9,626 nt of DNA, taken from positions 1 through 9,626 of the forward strand of contig DBTP01000176.1 in assembly GCA_002307115.1 (NCBI GenBank), given 5' to 3'. Position 1 is the stretch's first letter; each line of letters begins with the position of its first letter. The notes beneath the pieces are model-generated. The model was not told the DNA's origin, did no database searches, and saw nothing but the letters and a program-made list of their open reading frames with translations. Below, piece by piece: positions 1 to 7,079 of the stretch. Source of the DNA: Fibrobacter sp. UBA1313 (GTDB taxonomy: Bacteria > Fibrobacterota > Fibrobacteria > Fibrobacterales > Fibrobacteraceae). The position numbers were made by a program, and so were the translations under genes.

Positions 1-96
1 GTTTTTTGAGACAAAAAATTCCATGAGACATCTATGGGTTCAACGCAGATCCGAATTTTTAATTTAAGGAACCTTCAAAAATTGGGATTTTATATA

Positions 97-178
97 CTAT
101 AACTCCATAGACGAAGCACTATAGGCCTCTGGACCTTTCGTCAGGCTTCGCTCGGCTGGTCCTGTAGATCAGGCCCCG
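97..178. repeat. Cluster of overlapping inverted repeats downstream of the glycosylation operon
   Basis: This stretch lies just beyond the end of the minus-strand operon, in a 198-base margin with no supported gene. Several pairings can be read: CTAT 97-100 with ATAG 107-110; GACGAA 110-115 with TTCGTC 137-142; CGAAGC 112-117 with GCTTCG 145-150; and the nested pair GGCCT 124-128 with AGGCC 171-175 around GGACC 131-135 with GGTCC 158-162. Some of these exclude each other. No run of T follows the structure on the minus strand, so it is not a standard intrinsic terminator. It could be a Rho-dependent or processed 3' end, or a small dispersed repeat. The pairings are seen; the role is a guess. 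Confidence 0.4.
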
Positions 179-198
179 GAGAAGATGAAAATGGTGGC

Positions 199-2031
199 CT
201 AGTAGAGACCGATAATAAAGAGTACGCTCAATACCATAAACAGAATTTCCATTACGATACCGAATCCTACAGCTCTTGTGGAACCTTTTTGATTCAATTG
301 GAGCAGACCATAATTGAAAAGAATGCAGAAAGGGATGAGAATTGGCAATATGTATCTGAAATCAATATTAACGGGGAAAGTATAGCGCATATAGGTCACG
401 CTCGCCGCTAAAAAGAACGCTGAAAGTAGCAAGGGTAACAACTGTAGAAAATCATTTTTTTTCAGTCGCCACAAAGAGAGCAAAACAACACCAACCATAT
501 ACAGGGCGATCGCACTGATCGCGATGGCCGTGTTATAACAAAGGGGTGATGCATATCGCCATTCCCCGAATAGGCCCGTCTTGCCTTGATAATTCAAAAA
601 GTATTGTCTCCCAAATTCATCTTCCCATGGGGAGGTGAATGGTTTTGTCACAAACGTTTTGATATCGAGCCAGATGAAATTTTCAAGATTATCGCCAACG
701 CGCAAACCTTTGGACACATGGTCAATATTATCCACGTATAAATGATCCCGTTCGCCAGAAAGACTAAGCTTGACGCTTGGATAAATGGCAAAACCGAGAG
801 CGCCGAATACAAGTAAAAGGGCAAGAACCCCTTCTTTTATTTTTTTCTTGGATAAAATAGAGTGGTAGAAAATAATTCTCATCAGCAAAATCACACAGGC
901 AACGCCGAGAAGGACTGCTCCATTCATCTTGGTGATGATGGCGAGGGCCATGAAAATGGCTGCCCACCAGAAATTTCCTCGTCCACCTTTGAGATACCAA
1001 GCGTACAGGTAATAAAGGGCTCCGGCAAAGAAAAAGTAGAGAAAATCATCATTGCCGATACGAACCGAATGAATAATTCCCGAAGGCCAGAATGCGATTA
1101 ATCCTGCGGCAAGAAAAGGTATTATTTTCTGTATCAATTGCGTTCCTGGAATTTTGAACTTCTCGAATGCCAGATGAACCGTTTTGAGTCCAAAGAAAAC
1201 AAAACCTACGGAAGCTAAAAGAGAAAGAATCTGCAACGCAAAATAGATTGTGGGCAAATGATGATCCGAGCACCAGGAAACGATTGTGTAAACTATAGCT
1301 CCTGTAAAATAATAGAGTGGGGGGTGAAAAAATGCTCCCCCTTCTGCTTGGCCGACATCCGGGAGCGACCAATTATTTACGAAATATTCAATATATTGCA
1401 GGTGTTCGTAAGTATCGTGGGCGCGCGTGTCATAGTCGGTGACGGCGAGATAAGCAAATCGAATCAAAATGGCTAGCGCTAGAAATAATAGGTATGTTTT
1501 CGGTAGTTTTAAGTAGCTCTTGAAACGGAACAAAAAGAGCGGAAGCAGAATAGCCCACAGAAAAATGAGACAAATAATTCGAATGTCTTTAGGCACTCCA
1601 TACATCTGAACGCCCATGAGTCCACCGCGATCATCAATGGTAAAAGCAATATGATTGTCCCCGTTATGCAGATAATCCGAAAGATTGATGGTGAAACCGC
1701 GCTGGTAATTTGTGCGTAGCTCAATAGGAATATTATTGAGAAAAACAGTCTTTCCATTAATGACAAAATTATTTAATGCATCATCGGCGGTGATTTTATA
1801 AAGGCGTGGTGAAAAGGGAGAAAGAGAAAGAGTTCCTTCTACAAGATAAGTCCCAGAAGGCCTAGGTGATGCCATGCTTAATGGAAAATTCACCTTTTGG
1901 GTAAAGTTCATTTCATCTGTTATGGAAAAGTCTTTGAATGTGGAGGAAGCGTGAATGGATATAATGGTAAGTCCGAGAATAAATAAGACCAAAATTCCCG
2001 ATTTCAATAGCTGTATTTTTGATTTTTTCAT
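199..2031 (-). CDS. GT-C membrane glycosyltransferase (ArnT/PMT-like) with N-terminal extracytoplasmic beta-sandwich
   Basis: The product has about 610 residues and probably uses a polyprenyl-phosphate sugar as donor to glycosylate an acceptor on the periplasmic side of the inner membrane. One membrane segment (about residues 8-27) is followed by a soluble beta-rich domain (about 30-147) with an A-D-D-A-L-N-N-F-V-I-N-G-K pattern, like galactose-binding or PA14-type folds. Many membrane helices then follow (from about 150 to the C terminus). The first large loop has the acidic motif HD at 205-206 and the FHPPLYY motif at 235-241, as expected in GT39/GT83-type enzymes, where an acidic residue in this loop acts in catalysis. 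The chosen ATG at 2031 has a GGGGTG stretch six bases upstream; an in-frame GTG at 2040 is the alternative. It is the last gene of the operon, 27 bases after the DUF2304 gene. The family is fairly sure; sugar and acceptor are unknown. Confidence 0.8.
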   Translation of the reverse strand: MKKSKIQLLKSGILVLFILGLTIISIHASSTFKDFSITDEMNFTQKVNFPLSMASPRPSGTYLVEGTLSLSPFSPRLYKITADDALNNFVINGKTVFLNNIPIELRTNYQRGFTINLSDYLHNGDNHIAFTIDDRGGLMGVQMYGVPKDIRIICLIFLWAILLPLFLFRFKSYLKLPKTYLLFLALAILIRFAYLAVTDYDTRAHDTYEHLQYIEYFVNNWSLPDVGQAEGGAFFHPPLYYFTGAIVYTIVSWCSDHHLPTIYFALQILSLLASVGFVFFGLKTVHLAFEKFKIPGTQLIQKIIPFLAAGLIAFWPSGIIHSVRIGNDDFLYFFFAGALYYLYAWYLKGGRGNFWWAAIFMALAIITKMNGAVLLGVACVILLMRIIFYHSILSKKKIKEGVLALLLVFGALGFAIYPSVKLSLSGERDHLYVDNIDHVSKGLRVGDNLENFIWLDIKTFVTKPFTSPWEDEFGRQYFLNYQGKTGLFGEWRYASPLCYNTAIAISAIALYMVGVVLLSLWRLKKNDFLQLLPLLLSAFFLAASVTYMRYTFPVNIDFRYILPILIPFCILFNYGLLQLNQKGSTRAVGFGIVMEILFMVLSVLFIIGLY

Positions 2032-2058
2032 GTAGAGCACCCCGTTTCTGCGACAAAA

Positions 2059-2439
2059 TTATTTGTCTTCGTTTTTCCCTGGCTGAATTTTTTCTTTGAG
2101 TAAAGCAACTTCCTGTATCAGATTTTTATTCTGCTCCGAAAGTTTTGAAATAATGATAGAATAATGGATCAAAATAATTAGAATTCCCAAAATAAGGAAT
2201 AACAAAAGTGCTGCGGGGGCATAATAAATTCCCGCTAATTTGGCGAGAACATCCAAAAGCGGTCTGAATACAGAAATGATAATAAAGAATGCAAATACGG
2301 TAAGCCACAGGATGGAATGTTCTTCCTTGAGCTTTCGGCGCTGAATGAGGTGAACGATAAAAAGAAATAAACCTACGCTGCCGAGAATGGAAAAAATCTG
2401 GACTCGGTTATCCTGAATTATTTGCAAAAACTCTGACAT
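2059..2439 (-). CDS. DUF2304 family small membrane protein
   Basis: A protein of about 126 residues with a first membrane segment at about 13-31, the polar stretch QRRKLKEEHSILWL after it, two further hydrophobic segments (about 45-62 and 71-95), and a C-terminal tail (about 97-118) that looks like a short coiled coil. The order 'R-R-x-L-x-E-E-x-x-x-L-W-L' then hydrophobic pairs then 'S-x-L-x-E-Q-N-x-x-L' fits DUF2304. Proteins of this family are usually found next to GT2 glycosyltransferases and are thought to assist them at the membrane; the mechanism is not known. Its ATG shares one base with the TGA stop of the GT2 gene (TGATG), so translation is probably coupled, and AAGG inside the GT2 gene can serve as ribosome binding site. 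An in-frame TTG three bases upstream is a less likely start. Confidence 0.85.
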   Translation of the reverse strand: MSEFLQIIQDNRVQIFSILGSVGLFLFIVHLIQRRKLKEEHSILWLTVFAFFIIISVFRPLLDVLAKLAGIYYAPAALLLFLILGILIILIHYSIIISKLSEQNKNLIQEVALLKEKIQPGKNEDK

Positions 2440-3167
2440 CAAAACGCCTTTGGGGGAAGTGGTGGTCTGAGAGAGCCGATGAACATGGCAACAATCACTT
2501 TAATCATGTAATGGCAAGACTTAAAGCCGGAAATGCTGGAATGCCCACCTTGCCGTTCTTGCATTACTACCGGTATCTCTACCATACGAAATCCATTTTT
2601 GCCTAAAAGAATAATGGCTTCTGGCTCGGGATAATCAACGGGGTAGATTTGTGATAAAAGAGCAATAGCCCGGCGGTTATAGGCCCTGAAACCGGAGGTG
2701 CTGTCTGTGATTCGCTGATGTACCAAACAGTGACTGATTGCTCCTAACAGATGAATGCCGAAGCGTCTTGCGAGAGAAGACTGGAAACCTTCTTTGGATT
2801 TCGAAAGAAAGCGGGATCCGATGACAACATCGGCGGTTCCTTCAAGGATAGGGGCAATTAATTTCGGAATTTCCGAGGCGATATGCTGCCCATCACCATC
2901 AAACTGAATTGCGATGTCGAAATCATTTCGGTTAGCATATTTGAAACCGGTTTGTACCCCTCCGCCAATCCCTAAATTACAGGGAAGCGACAAAACCACG
3001 GCATGACCTGTGGTTGCTGCAACTTCAGCTGTTTTGTCAGAAGAACCATCATTGACCACCACCACCTTCCAAGCGGGATTAACCTGTTTTAAAGAGGTAA
3101 TGACGCCTTCAATGTTTGCTTCTTCGTTGTAAGCGGGGACGATAACACACAAACGCTGCATATTCAC
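2439..3167 (-). CDS. GT2 family glycosyltransferase, polyprenyl-phosphate sugar synthase type (DPM1-like)
   Basis: About 240 residues, a single GT-A domain. The N terminus has the VIVPAYNEE strand (8-16), then VVVVNDGSSDKT (35-46), the metal-binding DGDGQH (90-95), GSRF (117-120) and the TDSTSGFRAYNRRA block (154-167). These are typical of dolichol/undecaprenyl-phosphate mannosyl- or glucosyltransferases. The enzyme is expected to transfer a sugar from a nucleotide sugar to a lipid phosphate on the cytoplasmic face. The C terminus has no strong pair of membrane helices, only a hydrophobic stretch (about 220-231), so membrane attachment may depend on that stretch or on the DUF2304 partner. GTG at 3167 gives a GTGA overlap with the upstream stop; ATG at 3161 is an equally good start. 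Neither has a clear ribosome binding site, consistent with translational coupling. The sugar cannot be predicted. Confidence 0.88.
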   Translation of the reverse strand: MNMQRLCVIVPAYNEEANIEGVITSLKQVNPAWKVVVVNDGSSDKTAEVAATTGHAVVLSLPCNLGIGGGVQTGFKYANRNDFDIAIQFDGDGQHIASEIPKLIAPILEGTADVVIGSRFLSKSKEGFQSSLARRFGIHLLGAISHCLVHQRITDSTSGFRAYNRRAIALLSQIYPVDYPEPEAIILLGKNGFRMVEIPVVMQERQGGHSSISGFKSCHYMIKVIVAMFIGSLRPPLPPKAF

Positions 3168-3538
3168 CGATAAGAAAGAACGACAAAGCCAATAAGAACG
3201 ATACCCATGCCGATCCAGCCAGTCAGGGAGATCGTTTCTCCGAAAAGAACGACTCCCATGATGGATGTGAGTATATAACCGATGGAAACCATTGGGTACA
3301 CATAGCTGAGATTATTGCGAGAAAGAATGGTAAACCAGTAGAGAGTCCCCACGATGTAGAAAAAAGCCCCGATCCACATAAAGGAACACGTTGCTAGATC
3401 CCATAAACTTTTTGCCCACATTTTACCATTTGTCATAAATCCATTAATTTGGATCAAACCATATTTCCAGAGAACGTTGCCTGCTGTAAGCAGACAGACA
3501 AACAACAGTATCTGGACCATTATCTTTACATTCGGCAT
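3164..3538 (-). CDS. Small four-helix EamA/SMR-type transporter, likely lipid-linked sugar flippase subunit
   Basis: A protein of about 124 residues from the ATG at 3538, with four membrane segments (about 6-28, 52-72, 79-98, 105-121). It matches half-size EamA/SMR proteins such as ArnE/ArnF: a K-Y-G after the first helix (25-27), Y-P-M-V-S-I-G-Y in the third (81-88), and G-E at 100-101. The first helix carries N-V-L-W-K and not the glutamate essential in EmrE drug pumps, which argues against multidrug export. Next to a polyprenyl-phosphate sugar synthase and a GT-C enzyme, flipping of the lipid-linked sugar is the likely job; this is inference from ArnE/F. The start is uncertain: ATG at 3520, 3553 and 3622 are also in frame and none has a convincing ribosome binding site. 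The longest reading, from 3670, would overlap the divergent gene and is unlikely. Probably the first gene of the operon. Confidence 0.75.
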   Translation of the reverse strand: MPNVKIMVQILLFVCLLTAGNVLWKYGLIQINGFMTNGKMWAKSLWDLATCSFMWIGAFFYIVGTLYWFTILSRNNLSYVYPMVSIGYILTSIMGVVLFGETISLTGWIGMGIVLIGFVVLSYR

Positions 3539-3644
3539 AGGAAAAATATACATCTTTTTGATTTTGTTTCTCTGTGAGTGATGAATAAAGTATTCTTTTT
3601 CTATCTTACTTTTTTTAAACATGATTGCATAGTGAGCAATGAAT
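3539..3644. promoter_or_regulatory. Divergent intergenic region between the two glycosyltransferase transcription units
   Basis: About 100 bases of AT-rich DNA separate the minus-strand operon from the plus-strand GT-C gene, so promoters for both directions should lie here. On the plus strand TTGTTT (3564-3569) and TAAAGT (3586-3591) stand 16 bases apart, a poor sigma-70-like pair. A weak AGTGAG at 3631-3636 lies eight bases before the ATG at 3645. The region is assigned by position; no operator is visible. Confidence 0.35.
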
Positions 3645-5291
3645 ATGAAATTCTGGGAAAACATAGGCACTCATTTGCCTCGTATAAATCGGGAGCTTTT
3701 GTTACTTTTTTTGATTCTTCTGTGTGGTATCGGGGCCCGATTTTTTTTGCTAGGTTCTGTTCCGGCGGGGCTTAATCAAGATGAAGCATCCATGGGCTAT
3801 GATGCTTATTCGCTTTTGGAATATGGCATAGATAGAAACGCGATGCATAATCCTGTGCACATGATTGCATGGGGGAGCGGGCAAAATGCGCTTCAGGCTT
3901 ATGTGACTATTCCTTTTATAAAAGTTTTTGGATTGAGTATTTTCTCCATTAGACTGGTTCCTGCTTTGTTCGGGTTACTTTGTCTTTTGTTGCTTTATTT
4001 TGCGTCGCGTCGCATTGCGGGGCCTGTTTTTGCGCTGCTTTCCGTTTTTATTCTGGCGATATGTCCGTGGCATATCACATTGAGCCGATGGGCTCTGGAA
4101 TCTAATATGTTGCCGGGCATGATTCTTCTCGGTTTTTTGTTACTGTTGTGGGCGCAGCAGGCACAAAAGATTCCTGTAGCCGCATTCTCTGTTTTTGCTT
4201 TAGCATTTTATGCCTATTCCACAGCCTATGCTTTTGTGCCTATTTTTCTTTTTTTGTATGGATTGTATGCGTGGCGTCACCGAATTTTTTCCATTCGGCA
4301 GTGGCTGATTTCTCTCGCTGTCTTTGGTATAGTGGCGTTCCCGATCGGATTGTTCCTGCTGGTCAACTTTTGTGATCTTCCCAACCTGAATCTTTATTTC
4401 ATTACCATTCCCCACCTTCCGGGAGCCCCGCGTTATTCTCAGATGTCCTCTTTTTTTAGTGCCGATTTCTGGAACATGACTTTGAATAATTTCAAGCGCG
4501 TTGTTGAAATATTATTTGAAAAAGGAACGGATGATGAGCTCCAGAATAGCGTACGGGGTGTAGGATCTCTTTATATGCTCAGTATTCCGTTTTTTTTCTG
4601 GGGACTTGTAAAATGTATTTATGACTTTTTTGGGGAAAAAGGGCCTTCACTCCGGTTTCCTTTACTTCTCTGGTTTTTTGTTGCTTTTGCCATTGCCGGG
4701 CTTTCCACGCCTGCTGTGCATCGGATGAATCTTGTGTTTTTCCCGATGATTTTACTTACGGCCTACGGTCTGTGGACTTTATGGAATATTCGGAAAGAAG
4801 CTGTCTGGGTAACCATTTTTCTTTATATGTTTTTCTTTGTGAGGTTTCTTACTCTTTATTTTAATGAATATGCGCGCGATGTGGGCGAATTTTTCTTTGA
4901 ATCTTACGTTGATGCTGTGGATTATGCGTATGACAACGCGGCCCCTTCGGATACCTTATATTTGAGCGATTACCTGAATCAGCCCTATATTCATGTTTTG
5001 TTTATTACGCAATATGATGTGAGAGAATACATTCGAACTGCGGTTATCCCTGATAAATCTTCTTCATTCCAAATAGTACGCTCTTTTGGAAGATTTGTTT
5101 TTGGGCTCGACAATCCGGCAAGTAAAAAGGCAAATGTCGTAGTGGCAAAGAATGAGGAAGTGAGGAGTTTTCAAACCGAAAAATATTATGTGAAACCATT
5201 TAAATATTTCACGGTTTTACTCCGCAAGGATCATTATTACTTGGATGACCGGGGAAACCCAGTATTGGGAGAGGCTCCGGTTGGCTATTGA
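3645..5291 (+). CDS. GT-C membrane glycosyltransferase (GT39/GT83-like), polyprenyl-phosphate dependent
   Basis: About 548 residues. One membrane segment (about 18-36) leads into the first periplasmic loop with P-A-G-L-N-Q-D-E-A-S-M-G-Y-D-A-Y; the acidic pair D46-E47 sits where GT-C enzymes of the ArnT/PMT class place their catalytic residue. Roughly ten more membrane helices follow up to about residue 405. The last 140 or so residues (GEFFFESYVDAVDYAY onward) form a soluble domain, presumably periplasmic. This layout matches the large group of 'phospholipid carrier-dependent glycosyltransferases'. It is transcribed away from the four-gene operon but probably shares its lipid-linked donor. 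ATG at 3645 is preferred because AGTGAG lies eight bases upstream; ATG at 3639 is also in frame. The gene ends inside the last codons of the convergent M60-like gene. It contains several runs of seven or eight T. The acceptor is unknown. Confidence 0.82.
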   Translation: MKFWENIGTHLPRINRELLLLFLILLCGIGARFFLLGSVPAGLNQDEASMGYDAYSLLEYGIDRNAMHNPVHMIAWGSGQNALQAYVTIPFIKVFGLSIFSIRLVPALFGLLCLLLLYFASRRIAGPVFALLSVFILAICPWHITLSRWALESNMLPGMILLGFLLLLWAQQAQKIPVAAFSVFALAFYAYSTAYAFVPIFLFLYGLYAWRHRIFSIRQWLISLAVFGIVAFPIGLFLLVNFCDLPNLNLYFITIPHLPGAPRYSQMSSFFSADFWNMTLNNFKRVVEILFEKGTDDELQNSVRGVGSLYMLSIPFFFWGLVKCIYDFFGEKGPSLRFPLLLWFFVAFAIAGLSTPAVHRMNLVFFPMILLTAYGLWTLWNIRKEAVWVTIFLYMFFFVRFLTLYFNEYARDVGEFFFESYVDAVDYAYDNAAPSDTLYLSDYLNQPYIHVLFITQYDVREYIRTAVIPDKSSSFQIVRSFGRFVFGLDNPASKKANVVVAKNEEVRSFQTEKYYVKPFKYFTVLLRKDHYYLDDRGNPVLGEAPVGY

Positions 5292-7066
5292 AGAGACGTT
5301 TCGACCCAGAGTAATTCGGCATCGGTGAAAAATTCGGAGTTGGACCACGTTCCTTGCGATGCCGTATGAAGTGCTACGAGAAATGCATCAAATTTCGCTT
5401 GATTGGTGGTGGGGATGACCGTTTCCGTTCTCATTTTCCAGAGGGCCTTATGGAAAGCTTCCCAGCCGATACGGGAATCAAGAACCATCAGCATAAATTT
5501 GTATTGAATGGCATCCCAGTTCAAAGATCCGCCATTGATGTATTGATCGTGTGATGCTTTGAATAAATGGATAAGAGCCACGGGTGGATTAAGATTCATA
5601 TCATCACCGGTTCCTGTTAATAACGCAGGTGCTGCGGTATCTAATGGTTCTGGTGGATAATCTTCATTACCCCAGCCGACATAATATTGCCCACCCCAGC
5701 TTTCTTGGGATACTACTGTGTGGGGAAGGCTGTCCATTACCAAGGCTCCCAATAAATTAGCTTGCATCTCTCCGGCAAAGCCCCAATAGGAAATCCCAAA
5801 ATTATGACCCATTTCGTGGAGTGACCCGAATGTTAGATCATTAAAAGGTTTTATATGGTTGATGAGAACATCTTCATAGGAAAGGTAACCAAAAAGAAAG
5901 GGATTCCCTGAGACGAGCCCAGTAGAAAATTCATGGCTAGGGGCAAGGGACGGTGTTTCTCCAACAACTATGTTGCTTGCGGGTCCGGCCAGATTTACAT
6001 ATCTCGCTACCATTTCGCCCATGGTTTTGGCCCACAAATAAAGTGTGGCGCTATCGATCAGTTCTTTTTGTTTTTCTTCGACATGGACAATAAAGCCGGG
6101 GGCCGCCACCGCATAAAGGGGACCATCCAGTTGTAAATCATCGAACCAGGCTTCTCCTGTGGAAATGTTGTAACGGTTTCCCAAAGCGAGATGGAGATCC
6201 ACACAACCATCGTTCCCCGCTTCCACAATAGCGGTGTCAATGTGCCAGTCATGAGTCCCCATTGAGTTTACTTTCTGCGAGAACCGATAGTCATTGCGGT
6301 CATTCCAGGAACCTAGTGTGACTCCGAAAACTTTCTCTTCGTTATTGACGACGTTTGAGCCTTTCCATGCCCCGTGAAATAAATAGTGACGAGTGGGAAG
6401 CAGATTACATACAATGTGAGAGTAGTGAGTGTGATTGGATGTGGAATTTTTGATGTACAGTACGGAATCATTGCGATCCGCATCCCAAACGAGACCGAAT
6501 GTGGCTCCGTCTCCCCAATGGTATTGAGTCCATTGTGCGGAATCAAGTTTGGCACTTAAAGAGGTTGTTCTAAATGACGTAAATATGGCTTCTTCATAGG
6601 CTTTGTTGACTATTTCTGGGTAATGCCGAAGTACTATGTTAGGCACAGAATCTACGCCTGCAACGGCAAGTGTTTCCGGGGCAAAGCCTGTAATTGAAAC
6701 CGTGATGGAGGTTTGAGTATTACAGACAGATGTTGTTTTGTAGAGGGGAGCCTGCTTGTGCGAAAAATTTGTGTATGCAAACTTTTCGTTCCCTACATGA
6801 CGACCAAGAAGATCAAAGTGGGAAACTATTTTTGTCGCTGAATTATCTGCATTGTCATAATTTCGGACTGCGTAGATTCCTGTTGTCCCACTAGAGTCTA
6901 AAGAGAATTCACCGGAAGAGTTAGTGGTTGTGGCTTTATTTGTTCCACACCAATTTACGCTAACTCCTTCAATGGGACGGCCCCAGAAGTCGATGATATT
7001 CCCTTCCACTGCGAAAACAGGAATGGTATTTAAAGACAATGCGAGTAAAATATATTTTGATTCCAT
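5285..7066 (-). CDS. Secreted M60-like zinc metallopeptidase with regulatory-like and carbohydrate-binding-like domains
   Basis: The product has 593 residues. A signal peptide (1-19, cleavage after VFA) is followed by a carboxypeptidase-regulatory-like beta domain (about 20-146; G-N-I-I-D-F-W-G-R-P-I-E-G-V-S-V at its start). A beta-sandwich like CBM4/9 modules comes next (about 155-315, ending EAWFDDLQLDG), then the catalytic region (about 325-593). The active site is HEMGH (417-421) with a third zinc ligand candidate E433 in GEMQANL, the HExxHx(8-28)E spacing of M60/enhancin-type gluzincins. M60 enzymes act on O-glycosylated proteins such as mucins, and the added beta-sandwich fits glycan binding. 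AAGGA (7075-7079) precedes the ATG by eight bases and overlaps the stop of the upstream cysteine peptidase gene, so the two genes form an operon. A D-L-L-G-R motif (85-89) lies inside the first domain. M60 membership rests on motif only; another gluzincin family is possible. Confidence 0.72.
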   Translation of the reverse strand: MESKYILLALSLNTIPVFAVEGNIIDFWGRPIEGVSVNWCGTNKATTTNSSGEFSLDSSGTTGIYAVRNYDNADNSATKIVSHFDLLGRHVGNEKFAYTNFSHKQAPLYKTTSVCNTQTSITVSITGFAPETLAVAGVDSVPNIVLRHYPEIVNKAYEEAIFTSFRTTSLSAKLDSAQWTQYHWGDGATFGLVWDADRNDSVLYIKNSTSNHTHYSHIVCNLLPTRHYLFHGAWKGSNVVNNEEKVFGVTLGSWNDRNDYRFSQKVNSMGTHDWHIDTAIVEAGNDGCVDLHLALGNRYNISTGEAWFDDLQLDGPLYAVAAPGFIVHVEEKQKELIDSATLYLWAKTMGEMVARYVNLAGPASNIVVGETPSLAPSHEFSTGLVSGNPFLFGYLSYEDVLINHIKPFNDLTFGSLHEMGHNFGISYWGFAGEMQANLLGALVMDSLPHTVVSQESWGGQYYVGWGNEDYPPEPLDTAAPALLTGTGDDMNLNPPVALIHLFKASHDQYINGGSLNWDAIQYKFMLMVLDSRIGWEAFHKALWKMRTETVIPTTNQAKFDAFLVALHTASQGTWSNSEFFTDAELLWVETSLQ

Positions 7067-7074
7067 CGGAGTTT

Positions 7075-7079
7075 TCCTT
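7075..7079 (-). promoter_or_regulatory. Ribosome binding site of the M60-like gene
   Basis: AAGGA on the minus strand, eight bases before the ATG at 7066. It overlaps the TAA stop of the preceding peptidase gene, which fixes the start and suggests coupled translation of the two peptidases. Confidence 0.7.

Noticed and set aside
2..67. Plus-strand open frame from the left edge, 21 codons to a TAA at 65-67
   Set aside because: Too short to identify, and random open frames of this size are expected; no family pattern in F-F-E-T-K-N-S-M.
97..178. Intrinsic terminator for the four-gene operon
   Set aside because: Stem-loops are present but no T run follows on the minus strand.
3164..3538. EmrE-type multidrug pump
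   Set aside because: The essential glutamate of the first helix is absent and the neighbours point to lipid-linked sugar transport.
3539..3670. N-terminal extension of the small transporter up to ATG 3670
   Set aside because: The extra residues are lysine-rich without family resemblance, overlap the divergent GT-C start, and have no ribosome binding site.
5933..6555. Short open frames on both strands inside the M60-like gene
   Set aside because: The main frame has a signal peptide, domains and zinc site in order; the others have no ribosome binding site or family pattern.
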